DNA from: Pseudomonas sp. PB101
GTDB taxonomy: Bacteria > Pseudomonadota > Gammaproteobacteria > Pseudomonadales > Pseudomonadaceae
Direction of reading: 5' to 3'
DNA length: 64,000 bases
Assembly (NCBI RefSeq): GCF_009764265.1
Contig: NZ_RWIR01000073.1
Coordinates: 62,001-126,000, forward strand
Within the stretch, counting starts at the first letter, position 1, and each line of letters begins with the position of its first letter. Made by a program: the position numbers and the translations under genes. Below the pieces are notes generated by a model. That model searched no databases and was not told where the DNA came from. It saw nothing but the letters and a program-made list of their open reading frames with translations. Of this stretch, positions 37,821 to 45,946 are shown piece by piece.

Positions 37821-38309
37821 AAACACAATGACTAACGTACCACCATTCGGTTTTCGTACGTAACAACACTGAATAGGCTCCGTATCCCCTGAAACCTCCG
37901 AGGCCCACCAAGAGACGCCATGCGAATGGCCCCTGATACTAGGACATATTGGGGTGTCCACTTTGGGCTGATTTTTGCCTATCGCCACCGGCAGTTATGG
38001 GTAGTTCTCTGCCCGTCATGGTTACGAAACATGCTGGTGGAATCCGATTCAATCGGTGGGCAGATCGAACGCAACAAGCGGTCAAGTGGAGTGCAATTTC
38101 GCATTGGAGCCACTGCGTGACCCAACGGGGATAAATCCCCTCGCCACAGCTTGGTGGTTGGCTTGAGAGAGGTGGTGATTGTGGGCATCGCAAACTGGCA
38201 AGTTCACACAAGTTTGGTGGGTAGTCATTGATTTGCAGCGTATTGAAGGCAGTGCAACCCGCCCGCCTCCCGCTATTAATGCCCTTCCCCGCGTGAGCCC
38301 AAGCCCACC
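37821..38309. other. Gene-free right flank of the defence island
   Basis: About 490 nt hold no supported gene, no tRNA and no recognisable integrase or insertion-sequence end. Short reading frames on both strands lack ribosome sites. The segment adjoins a chimeric gene remnant, so it is probably a recombination scar. Confidence 0.5.
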
Positions 38310-38489
38310 ATGAAATTCGACCTCGTCCGCTGCCTAAGTCTCGACGAAAAAACTGCCGGTTTCGGTGTGAGCGCCAATCCTGCGGGAACCAGTTCCGATA
38401 CGGCCCACAGCTCTGCGGATACTGCCCTGTACCATGCAAAACGCTCAGGCCGAAACAGTGTAGATGTGGCAGACGAGCAATACTGCTGA
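38310..38489 (+). pseudogene. 59-codon chimeric ORF: N-terminus of the 40507 gene type fused to a GGDEF C-terminus
   Basis: The first 14 codons (MKFDLVRCLSLDEK) closely match the first 14 codons of the intact gene at 40507 (MKFDLAYCLSLDEK). The remainder reads in frame into the end of a diguanylate-cyclase domain: FGVSANPAG..., then SADTALYHAKRSGRNSVDVA and a stop. Nothing of the GGDEF signature itself remains. This is a fused relic left by a deletion, and it suggests that a second copy of the 40507-type gene and a GGDEF gene once stood here. Confidence 0.6.
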
Positions 38490-38609
38490 GGTACCTCCTA
38501 CATTGACGCTGTATCTGAGAAGCGCGAATCGGCTCCCGCCGGATTTGCACTTGATCAAGGCGATTGAGTGCGCCCCAACCGCCCTCCCAGCGCTTCAGCC
38601 AGTCGCCGC

Positions 38610-40388
38610 TCAGCGCTGCACCTCCCCCTCCACATAATCCACCCGATAATTCGCCACATAACTATCCACCGCCGTCCCAATCGTAGGAAAAAACGCCGTC
38701 TCCCCCAATCTTGCAAACAACCCAAACCGCTTCAGCTTGTCCTTCACCGGATCCTTCATCTCGGCAAAGCACAACTCGATCCCCGCCGCATGCAACCTGT
38801 CATCCAGTTCGGCCAACATGTCGGCAGACGTCACATCGACACTGGTGACCGGTTCTGCGGCGACCACCAGCCAGCGCACAGGCGTGGGTGATGCCGCCAC
38901 GGCGTCCAGCGCGCGGTCGCTGAACAGTTCGGCGTTGGCGAAGAACAAGGGGGCGTCCCAGCGGAACAGGACCAGGCCGGGGATCAGGCGTGCGTCGGGG
39001 TAGCGTTTGATGTCGTGGTAGCCCTTGACGCCGTCGGCGCGGCCCAATACTGCGGAGTACGGGCGCCAGGCGTCCCAGAGGAATTCGATGATCGCGATCA
39101 CGATGGCCAGGCCGATGCCTTCGATCGCGCCGAACACGGCCACGCCGACGGTGCAGACGATCGACAGCCAGCATTCCCAGCGCTGGATGCGATAGATCCG
39201 GCGCAGGTCGGTGATTTCGATCAGGCCAATGGCCGAGGCGATCACGACGGCCGCCAGGGCGCTGGACGGCAGGTGTTGCAGCAGGTTGGGTGCCACCACC
39301 AACAGCAAGGCGACCGCCAGTGCGCCGACGACGCCGGTCATTTGGGTTTTGGCGCCGGCGGCCTCGGCCACGGGCGTGCGTGACGAGCTGCTGCTTATCG
39401 GGAAGCCCTGGAAAAAACCGGCGGCGAGGTTGGCGATGCCGAGGCCGACCATTTCCTGGTTCGGGTTGACGTAGGTTCGGGTGCGCGCCGCATAGACGCG
39501 CGAGAGCACGCTGGTGTCGGCGAACGAGACCAGTGCGACGGCGCATCCGCCGATCAACACCGGGACGATGTCGGCGCGGGTGATCCAGGGGATGGCGAAG
39601 CCGGGCAAGCCTTGCGGGAGCGAACCGAGGACCGACACACCGGCGCGTGTCGCGAGGTCGAGGACACCGACGGCGACTGTCGCGCCCACCACGGCGATCA
39701 GGATGCCCGGCAGGCGCGGCCATCGTTTGAGCAGCAGGATCACCGCCAGCGTGAGGCCGCCCACCATGAAGGTGATCCAGTTGATCTTTCCCTCCGTCAG
39801 CGCCGAGACAATGGCCGCTATGTTTCTCAAGGGGCCGTCGGATTCAATCGAAAAACCGAACAGCTTGGGCAACTGGCTAATCAATACGGTCAGTGCGATG
39901 CCGTTCATGTAGCCGTAGCGGATCGGTTTGGACAGCAGCTCGGTGATGAAACCCAGGCGCGCCATACCGGCCAGGATACATACCGCTCCCGAGACGATCG
40001 CCATCATTCCCGCAAGGGCGACGGCGCGCTGCGGGTCGCCGCCGGAGAGTGGAATGATGACGGCTAGGATGACGGCCACCAGGGAGGAGTCCGGTCCCAT
40101 CACCAGAATGCGGCTGGGGCCGAACAAGGCATAGAACAGCAGCGGAACGATGGTCGCGTAGAGGCCATAAATGCCGGGCACGCCCGACGCCACCGCATAG
40201 GCGATACCGACGGGCACCAGCATGGTGGTCAGCACCAGGCCGGCGACGATGTCGTCACGCAACCATGCCCATTGGTATTCGCGCAGCACGCCCAGCCCCG
40301 GTAGCCAGCGGCGCCAACCGTGCCGTTCATCCCGGCGGGCTATGCGGCCCGGTTCCGGTAGAGGGGGCGAAGCATCTGAGTGGCTCAT
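38610..40388 (-). CDS. SulP-family anion transporter with STAS domain
   Basis: The 592-residue protein begins at ATG 40388 (MSHSDASPPLPEPGRIARRD). It has an N-terminal cytoplasmic segment followed by about 12-14 membrane segments, with the SulP signature in the region LVPVGIAYAVASGVPGIYGLY and FGPSRILVMGPDSS. A C-terminal STAS domain (about residues 470-575) includes VTSVDVTSADMLAELDDRLH. Family members move sulfate, bicarbonate or organic acids; the substrate cannot be told from sequence. It is monocistronic and divergent from the 40507 gene. Confidence 0.92.
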   Translation of the reverse strand: MSHSDASPPLPEPGRIARRDERHGWRRWLPGLGVLREYQWAWLRDDIVAGLVLTTMLVPVGIAYAVASGVPGIYGLYATIVPLLFYALFGPSRILVMGPDSSLVAVILAVIIPLSGGDPQRAVALAGMMAIVSGAVCILAGMARLGFITELLSKPIRYGYMNGIALTVLISQLPKLFGFSIESDGPLRNIAAIVSALTEGKINWITFMVGGLTLAVILLLKRWPRLPGILIAVVGATVAVGVLDLATRAGVSVLGSLPQGLPGFAIPWITRADIVPVLIGGCAVALVSFADTSVLSRVYAARTRTYVNPNQEMVGLGIANLAAGFFQGFPISSSSSRTPVAEAAGAKTQMTGVVGALAVALLLVVAPNLLQHLPSSALAAVVIASAIGLIEITDLRRIYRIQRWECWLSIVCTVGVAVFGAIEGIGLAIVIAIIEFLWDAWRPYSAVLGRADGVKGYHDIKRYPDARLIPGLVLFRWDAPLFFANAELFSDRALDAVAASPTPVRWLVVAAEPVTSVDVTSADMLAELDDRLHAAGIELCFAEMKDPVKDKLKRFGLFARLGETAFFPTIGTAVDSYVANYRVDYVEGEVQR

Positions 40389-40506
40389 AAACCGCCCTGT
40401 TTGATGGACGATGCAGACTCGGCGATATCGAAGTGATCTCATTGTAGCCCTTGCTTCGAATGCGCCATCACTGGAAGCTGGTCACCTAATGGATTTGGAA
40501 CCCGAC

Positions 40507-41472
40507 ATGAAATTCGACCTCGCCTACTGCCTCAGCCTCGACGAAAAGCTGTCGATCTATGACGTTCGGGATCTGAATTTCGACGAGACGATGGCGTTCG
40601 ATTCGGCGAAGGAGCATTTCCAGTGCCCGAACGATGCCTGCCGTCTGGCGTTCGATGCGACCAATGAGTTGGGCACGTTCAACGCCAGGAATGTGAATTA
40701 CGTGCGCACGCCGCACTTCAAGAACCTGCCGAGTACCCGGCATGTCGAGGGCTGCCCTTATGTCAGCTTGAAGACACCGGCGCCAGGTGTGGATGAGGCG
40801 GAAACGGATGATAGTCGCGAGGAAAACTTTCCGTCGGAATTGTTACTGAGCCGGCGTGAGTATGTGCGCAAGCCCAGCGTACCGGAGGTGATTGCGGATG
40901 GCGCCCGGGATGAGCCGATGGCACCCAGGGCGGCCAGCCATGTCGAGCAACCGAGCCGGGATTCGACACCGGACAAGACCAGCGTCTTCGCCCATCCGGT
41001 GGAATGCTTCGTTTCAAACTTCGACGACAAGGATTTGCTCAAGCGCGTGCCGCTGAAGATTGGCGAGCACACCGCGCCTTACGGGTCGTTTTTCAAGAAG
41101 ATCGAATACCTGCAGGACAACAAGGGGCTGATTTACTGGGGCAAGGTCAAGGAGATCAAGGACTACACCCAGAGCTTTCGCATCGATTTCGAGAAGAAGG
41201 TCTGGTTCGAGAAGAAGCCTTACTCGGTCAACGTCTACCTGAGCAAGAAACTCATCGACAGCTACCGCAAGCGCAAGGCGTTCCTTGAGGAGATCAAGCA
41301 TGCCATCGAGAGCGGGCGGGAGTTGTATTGCTTCTTTTATGGCGTGACGCCCGAGCTGAAGCAGGTGCCGAGCAAGAAAAACCCCGAGCAGACGTTCGGG
41401 GTGTTCAGCGCCAACATCGAGAATCTGGATCACTTTATCGTGCGGGAGGCGCCGGGGTTGGCGGACAAATAA
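40507..41472 (+). CDS. Unrecognised protein with N-terminal cysteine cluster
   Basis: This 321-residue protein starts MKFDLAYCLSLDEKLSIYDV. The start at 40507 is supported by the relic at 38310, which begins at the same codon, although ATG 40489 has a somewhat better ribosome site. The N-terminal 90 residues contain CPNDAC and, 45 residues later, HVEGCPY, which could bind one zinc. An acidic/proline-rich linker follows (about 100-170). The C-terminal 140 residues form a basic alpha/beta domain (SFRIDFEKKVWFEKKPYSVN, YLSKKLIDSYRKRKAFLEEI). The layout is reminiscent of nucleic-acid-sensing proteins, but no family was recognised. Confidence 0.75.
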   Translation: MKFDLAYCLSLDEKLSIYDVRDLNFDETMAFDSAKEHFQCPNDACRLAFDATNELGTFNARNVNYVRTPHFKNLPSTRHVEGCPYVSLKTPAPGVDEAETDDSREENFPSELLLSRREYVRKPSVPEVIADGARDEPMAPRAASHVEQPSRDSTPDKTSVFAHPVECFVSNFDDKDLLKRVPLKIGEHTAPYGSFFKKIEYLQDNKGLIYWGKVKEIKDYTQSFRIDFEKKVWFEKKPYSVNVYLSKKLIDSYRKRKAFLEEIKHAIESGRELYCFFYGVTPELKQVPSKKNPEQTFGVFSANIENLDHFIVREAPGLADK

Positions 41473-41538
41473 GGGCAGTGCCGTTCGTCTGCCTGAAAAG
41501 ACAAATCAAAAAATGCATTTGATCCGGGCTCAAAACAA

Positions 41539-41554
41539 CTGTACAAAAACACAG
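41539..41554 (+). promoter_or_regulatory. LexA (SOS) box
   Basis: CTGTACAAAAACACAG fits the gammaproteobacterial LexA consensus CTGT-N8-ACAG. It lies 38 nt before the HTH gene at 41592, a normal position for an SOS operator overlapping the promoter. Confidence 0.65.
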
Positions 41555-41591
41555 TATATTTTGACCAACACTCTCGAGCCCGGAGAACACC

Positions 41592-41909
41592 ATGGCCTCT
41601 CAAGCGATGAAAATCACCCTGGAACGTATCGCCCTCTTCCAATTCACCCCGGCCCACTGCGCCCAGGCCCGAGCGATGCTGGGCTGGAGTGTGGAAGAGC
41701 TGTCGCGGGAATCCCGGGTCTCGGTACAGGCCATTCAACGTTTCGAGGCGCGCCAGGAGGTGCTGGATGTCACGCGCCTGGCGTTGGCCTATCGGCTCGA
41801 GGCCGAAGGGTTGGTGTTTTTCCCGGGGTTCGCGCCGGGTCGGGGGATGAATGTGAAAGGGTCAACGCCGAATCCGGTGGGGCGGGCGGATTTTGCGATG
41901 GTGGAGTGA
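41592..41909 (+). CDS. Small XRE-type helix-turn-helix protein
   Basis: The 105-residue protein carries an HTH in its centre: AHCAQARAMLGWSVEELSRE and SRVSVQAIQRFEARQEVLDV, about residues 20-65. A hydrophobic block and a glycine-rich tail follow. The gene has a GGAG site and is preceded by a LexA-type box, so it is likely DNA-damage inducible. It is monocistronic and ends before a REP pair. The regulated genes are unknown. Confidence 0.8.
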   Translation: MASQAMKITLERIALFQFTPAHCAQARAMLGWSVEELSRESRVSVQAIQRFEARQEVLDVTRLALAYRLEAEGLVFFPGFAPGRGMNVKGSTPNPVGRADFAMVE

Positions 41910-41940
41910 GCCGATTCATCGGTTGACGATAAATGGCCTT

Positions 41941-42042
41941 CTGTAGGAGCGAGCTTGCTCGCGATGGACTAAAGGACAACCTGTTTAGTCAGGAAATCCG
42001 CGTTATCGTTAACGTCCATCGCGAGCAAGCTCGCTCCTACAG
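41941..42042. repeat. REP pair (inverted), GCGAGC variant
   Basis: Two inverted arms of GTAGGAGCGAGCTTGCTCGCGATGG lie between convergent genes. The right arm includes the stop codon of the MBL-fold hydrolase gene. Confidence 0.9.
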
Positions 42043-43092
42043 GACAGCCACCACCCGATCACTCTCCCCTTCCACCGCCAGCCACCACGCCCCACCGCGC
42101 TGCGGATGCATCAAGTTGAACGCCTCGCCCATTTGCGGTGTGGTGATCGATACGTTGCGTTCCCAGGCCAGGGCCAGGATGCGGTCGAAGGGTTCGTACC
42201 AGGCGTGCATCGACAGGTCGAAGGTGCCGTTGTGGATCGGCAGTAACCAGCGGCCCTTGAGGTCGAGGTGGGCTTGCAGGGTTTGTTCGGGTTGCATGTG
42301 CACGTGCGGCCAGTCGACGTTGTAGGCGCCGGTTTCCATCAGGGTCAGGTCGAAGGGGCCGTGCTGTTCGCCGATGCGCTTGAAGCCGTCGAAGTAGCCG
42401 CTGTCGCCGCTGAAGAAGATGCGTGTATCGCCGTCGATCATCACCCACGAGGCCCAGAGGGTGCTGTTGCTGTCGAACAGGCCGCGGCCGGAGAAGTGTT
42501 GAGATGGGGTGGCGATGAACTGGATGCCATCGACTTCCGTGCCTTGCCACCAATCCAGTTGGCGGACTTTGTTGGCGTCGATGCCCCACTTGATCAGGGT
42601 GTCGCCGACGCCCAGCGGGGTCAGGAAATATCGGGTCTTGTCCGCGAGCGTGAGCACGGTCTGATGATCCAGGTGGTCGTAGTGGTCGTGAGACAGGATC
42701 ACCGCTTCAATCGGTGGCAATTCTTCCAGACTGATCGGTGGCTGGTGGAAACGCTTGGGGCCGGCCCATTGCACGGGCGAGGCGCGCTCGGCGAAGACCG
42801 GGTCGGTGATCCAGAACTTGTCGCGCAGCTTGAGCAACACCGTGGAGTGGCCCAGGCGATACACGCTGTGGTTGGGCGCGGCGATCAGCGCTGCTTGAGT
42901 CAGGGCTTGCACCGGGACGGGTGCGCTCGGGCGGGTATTTTGCGGTTTGTTAAACAGCGCGTTCCACAGGATGCCCATGGTTTTGCCAAAGCCGAGGCGT
43001 TGAACCGGCGTGAAGTTCTGATACTGCCCTTGAGCCTGTCGGGACGCTTCAGGTGTGGAGGCGTTGTCCGCCGGGGAGTTTGAATTGGCCAT
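42037..43092 (-). CDS. MBL-fold metal-dependent hydrolase
   Basis: The 351-residue protein has the metallo-beta-lactamase signature HxHxDH in LSHDHYDHLDHQT (about residues 131-143), with later ligands in FFSGDSGYFDGF and the DWPHVHMQPEQ and LPIHNGTFD regions. It resembles the N-acyl-phosphatidylethanolamine phospholipase D/UlaG-like branch. It starts at ATG 43092 (MANSNSPADNASTPEASRQA); there is no obvious signal peptide. Its stop TAG lies inside a REP arm. It is divergent from a TetR regulator, with two palindromic sites between them, so it is the probable target of that regulator. The substrate is unknown. Confidence 0.9.
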   Translation of the reverse strand: MANSNSPADNASTPEASRQAQGQYQNFTPVQRLGFGKTMGILWNALFNKPQNTRPSAPVPVQALTQAALIAAPNHSVYRLGHSTVLLKLRDKFWITDPVFAERASPVQWAGPKRFHQPPISLEELPPIEAVILSHDHYDHLDHQTVLTLADKTRYFLTPLGVGDTLIKWGIDANKVRQLDWWQGTEVDGIQFIATPSQHFSGRGLFDSNSTLWASWVMIDGDTRIFFSGDSGYFDGFKRIGEQHGPFDLTLMETGAYNVDWPHVHMQPEQTLQAHLDLKGRWLLPIHNGTFDLSMHAWYEPFDRILALAWERNVSITTPQMGEAFNLMHPQRGGAWWLAVEGESDRVVAVL

Positions 43093-43215
43093 GACTGAAT
43101 GACTCCAGAAAAACCGCGTCTGACGCGATTCTCCGCTTCGGGACGATTTAAATGGCCAAGGCACGCACGCATCAGCCGGACTTTCTATTTTTACCGGGCA
43201 GGATTAACAAAACAT

Positions 43216-43278
43216 TACACTGCACAGTGTAGTTTCTAGGTTGCATCAAAGTCGATCGCAAGTAAACTGCTGAGTGTA
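43216..43278. promoter_or_regulatory. Two palindromic operator candidates in the MBL-TetR divergent region
   Basis: TACACTGCACAGTGTA (43216-43231) is a perfect 16-bp palindrome. A second copy with three mismatches, TAAACTGCTGAGTGTA, lies at 43263-43278, 47 nt away. Both are between the divergent MBL hydrolase and TetR genes, where a TetR dimer would bind to control both. Confidence 0.65.
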
Positions 43279-43310
43279 ATTCTTCCCCTCCACCCTGCCG
43301 AAGCGTACTT

Positions 43311-43919
43311 ATGACAGCTCCACAGCGCCTCACCGACCGAAAACGCCAAGCGATCATCCAGGCTGCGATCAACGAATTCCGTGACAACGGTTTCGAGATC
43401 ACCAGCATGGACAAGATTGCCGCCACTGCCGGCGTGTCGAAGCGCACGGTGTACAACCACTTCCCCAGCAAGGAAGAGTTGTTCGCCGAGATCCTCAATC
43501 AGTTATGGATCCGGGTGACGGCAGAACAGGAAACGTTCTACCGGCCCGAGCTGCCACTACGCGATCAACTGCGCGTGTTGCTGATGGCCAAACTGCAAAT
43601 GCTGGGTGACGACAATCTGCTCGACCTAGCGCGGGTCGCTATTGCCGCGACCATTCATTCCCCGGAGCGGGCGCAGGACATGGTGGCCCGAATGGGCGCG
43701 CGCGAAGAGGGACTGACGGTGTGGATTCGGGCCGCTCAAGCGGATGGCCGACTGAAGGCCGTGGCTCCCGAGTTCGCCGCTCAACAGATCCATGGCCTGC
43801 TCAAGTCTTTTGCATTCTGGCCGCAGATTTCCATGGGGCAGCCCAGCTTGTCCGCCGAGGAGCAAAATACGGTGGCGGATTCCGCGCTGGACATGTTCCT
43901 GGCCTGTTACCAGCTGTAG
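43311..43919 (+). CDS. TetR-family transcriptional regulator
   Basis: The 202-residue regulator has an N-terminal HTH (IIQAAINEFRDNGFEITSMD, IAATAGVSKRTVYNHFPSKE, about residues 14-55) and a helical ligand domain typical of an AcrR/TetR C-terminal family. The start at ATG 43311 follows directly on the two palindromic sites. It likely represses its own gene and the divergent MBL hydrolase. The effector is unknown. Confidence 0.92.
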   Translation: MTAPQRLTDRKRQAIIQAAINEFRDNGFEITSMDKIAATAGVSKRTVYNHFPSKEELFAEILNQLWIRVTAEQETFYRPELPLRDQLRVLLMAKLQMLGDDNLLDLARVAIAATIHSPERAQDMVARMGAREEGLTVWIRAAQADGRLKAVAPEFAAQQIHGLLKSFAFWPQISMGQPSLSAEEQNTVADSALDMFLACYQL

Positions 43920-44076
43920 ATCAGTTGCCTGGAGCACAGGCTGGAATTAAATGGCTTCGAAGGACACTGATTATTCCGACTGGAATAAATGACAATATGC
44001 GCCGACTTTACCGATGAACGGTGATTCTAAACCCCATGGGGTAAAGTGTTTCGGAATGAATCTGGCGCAGGGAATT

Positions 44077-45144
44077 ATGGATAATCAACACGGCAAGGGT
44101 TTGTCATTTGCCAGACGCATCTACATGCCTCGAACCATTGGCTTGGGCATCGGCAGTTTCAGTGTGGCCGCCGCACTGTATCCGTTGCACCTGCCGGTCT
44201 GGGTCTGGGTTTTGTTGGCACTCAATGGTTTTGTCTGGCCGCATCTCGCTTATCAACTGTCGAGTCGCTCGGCTTTTCCCTACAAGGCCGAACGGCGCAA
44301 TCTACTTTACGATTCGCTGTGCGGTGGGTTTTGGGTCGCGACGTTTCAGTTCAATCCACTTTGCACCGTGACTATTCTGGCGATGATGGCGATGAACAAT
44401 GTCGCCGCCGGTGGCCATCGGATGTTCCTGTTGGGCAGTCTGAGTCAGGTGGCAGGCATGATGATTGCCTGGTCACTGTTCGGCGCGTCATACACCCTGT
44501 CGACCACGCAACTGCAGGTGTGGGCGTGCTTGCCGATGCTGACGCTCTACCCGTTGGCGGTGGGCATGGTCTGCTACCGGTTGGCAATCAAGTTATCTGA
44601 ACATAAACGTATGCTGAGCGCCTTGAGTCGCACTGACAGTTTGACCGGGTTGCTCAACCATGGTGCCTGGAAGGACTTGCTGCAACTGAAGTTTCGCGAG
44701 TGCAGCCAGCGTCATCAGCAGGCCACCATCGCGCTGATCGACATCGACCACTTCAAGGTCATCAATGACACCTACGGTCATATCATCGGTGACTCAGTGT
44801 TGCGCCAGTTAAGCATTGAGCTCAAATGCAACCTGCGCGAAAGCGATCTGGCCGGCCGCTATGGGGGTGACGAGTTTTGCGTGATCCTGCCCAACATGCC
44901 GCTGAACCAGGCCATGGACGTTATGGAGCGATTGCGCAAAGTGTTGCAAGACTATCGGCATCGGGAAGTGCCCGAGTTGCGGGTCAGCCTGAGTATCGGC
45001 CTGGCGGCTTATCAATCGTCGTTTACCGATGCAACGACCTGGCTCGAGGACGCTGACAAAGCCCTGTACATCGCGAAAAACACCGGGCGCAACAAGGTCA
45101 GTGTCAACCCAGGCAGCATTGGCCTGGAAACGTCGACCGCATGA
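44077..45144 (+). CDS. Membrane diguanylate cyclase (MASE2-GGDEF)
   Basis: The 355-residue enzyme makes cyclic di-GMP from two GTP. The N-terminal half is a MASE2-type membrane sensor with about six hydrophobic segments (FARRIYMPRTIGLGIGSFSV begins it). The C-terminal GGDEF domain has DSLTGLLNHGAW, IDIDHFKVINDTYGH, an intact GGDEF at about 263-267, and the inhibitory I-site RESD five residues upstream, so product feedback is expected. The start at 44077 was chosen for its AGGGA site; 44056 and 44014 are also in frame. The layout resembles AdrA/DgcC. It is monocistronic. Confidence 0.9.
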   Translation: MDNQHGKGLSFARRIYMPRTIGLGIGSFSVAAALYPLHLPVWVWVLLALNGFVWPHLAYQLSSRSAFPYKAERRNLLYDSLCGGFWVATFQFNPLCTVTILAMMAMNNVAAGGHRMFLLGSLSQVAGMMIAWSLFGASYTLSTTQLQVWACLPMLTLYPLAVGMVCYRLAIKLSEHKRMLSALSRTDSLTGLLNHGAWKDLLQLKFRECSQRHQQATIALIDIDHFKVINDTYGHIIGDSVLRQLSIELKCNLRESDLAGRYGGDEFCVILPNMPLNQAMDVMERLRKVLQDYRHREVPELRVSLSIGLAAYQSSFTDATTWLEDADKALYIAKNTGRNKVSVNPGSIGLETSTA

Positions 45145-45225
45145 TGTAGCAGCTTGACGATTGCGCTGCTCGAATGACGCTGAGGCTATAGTGAGCCTCA
45201 GTCCCAGCGCCAGACAGAGAGCATC

Positions 45226-45759
45226 ATGACCACCACTCGCCACGACACCACCGCCCCCGTCGATCATCTGCGTTTCCATCGCCCGCATGCCCACCTGGCG
45301 CCGACGTTCGGCAATGACAAGTTTGCCCTGCGCGCCGAAGCCTTTGCGCGGTTCTTCGGCACGCCGACTTTTCTCGGTGCACAAACGCTGATCGTGGTGG
45401 CCTGGGTGTGCCTCAACCTGTCCGGTGTCACCCACTTCGATGCGTACCCGTTCATCCTGCTCAACCTGGCGTTCAGCCTGCAATCGGCCTATGCCGCGCC
45501 GTTGATTCTGTTGGCCCAGACCCGTCAGGCCGCGCGGGACAAGGCCCAATCCGATGCCGATGCGCAGCACCGCGAAGCGCTGGCGATCGCCAACAGCGAG
45601 CGGCAGGCGGATGCCGCGAAAAACGCCGCGCAACTGCTGGAGTTGCTTGAGCAGAACACCCGTCTCACGGAGATGACCAAGGCCCTCACCGAGCGCATCG
45701 AAAGCCTGACCACGCAAATGCACGAACATTTCGTGCCCAAACATGAGCCCAAGGCCTGA
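45226..45759 (+). CDS. DUF1003 family membrane protein
   Basis: The 177-residue protein has two membrane segments (about residues 50-90: FLGAQTLIVVAWVCLNLSGV and YPFILLNLAFSLQSAYAAPL) followed by the DUF1003-type LILLAQTRQAARDKAQ and a long C-terminal coiled coil (about 100-165). The function of the family is unknown. An 8-bp hairpin (CTGAGGCT/AGCCTCAG, 45180-45201) with TATAGT in its loop lies 25 nt upstream and may include the -10 element. Confidence 0.85.
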   Translation: MTTTRHDTTAPVDHLRFHRPHAHLAPTFGNDKFALRAEAFARFFGTPTFLGAQTLIVVAWVCLNLSGVTHFDAYPFILLNLAFSLQSAYAAPLILLAQTRQAARDKAQSDADAQHREALAIANSERQADAAKNAAQLLELLEQNTRLTEMTKALTERIESLTTQMHEHFVPKHEPKA

Positions 45760-45765
45760 ACGGTT

Positions 45766-45891
45766 TCACGGCAGTTTCAGTGCCCGTCCCAACTCATCGA
45801 ACAAGGTGACCACCGAGCGCAAGGCACGGCAATCGGGACGGGTCAGCAGCCACAGCGCGGTGTCGTATCCGTGCAACGGCTCGCTCAGCGG
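45766..45891 (-). pseudogene. Remnant of a LysR-family regulator (C-terminal 41 codons)
   Basis: On the minus strand the frame PLSEPLHGYDTALWLLTRPD continues through CRALRSVVTLFDELGRALKL to P-stop, which is the typical C-terminus of a LysR-type regulator. An in-frame stop immediately precedes it, and the rest of the gene is absent. It is squeezed between the DUF1003 gene and the amidotransferase-like gene. Confidence 0.7.
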
Positions 45892-45946
45892 CTAATAACG
45901 CCAATCTATAGTGGGCACCAGGAATCAACAAGTGCAGAGGCTATCC

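Noticed and set aside
37943..38134. Possible insertion-sequence remnant at the right flank of the island
   Set aside because: No paired inverted ends, target duplication or transposase fragment could be seen.
21291..38609. CRISPR array in the defence island
   Set aside because: No regularly spaced repeats were found; the only tandem repeats are the 11-bp copies at the promoter near 23640.
38568..38891. 107-codon plus-strand frame opposite the end of the SulP gene
   Set aside because: It is a shadow of the STAS-domain coding sequence with biased Arg/Pro/His composition.
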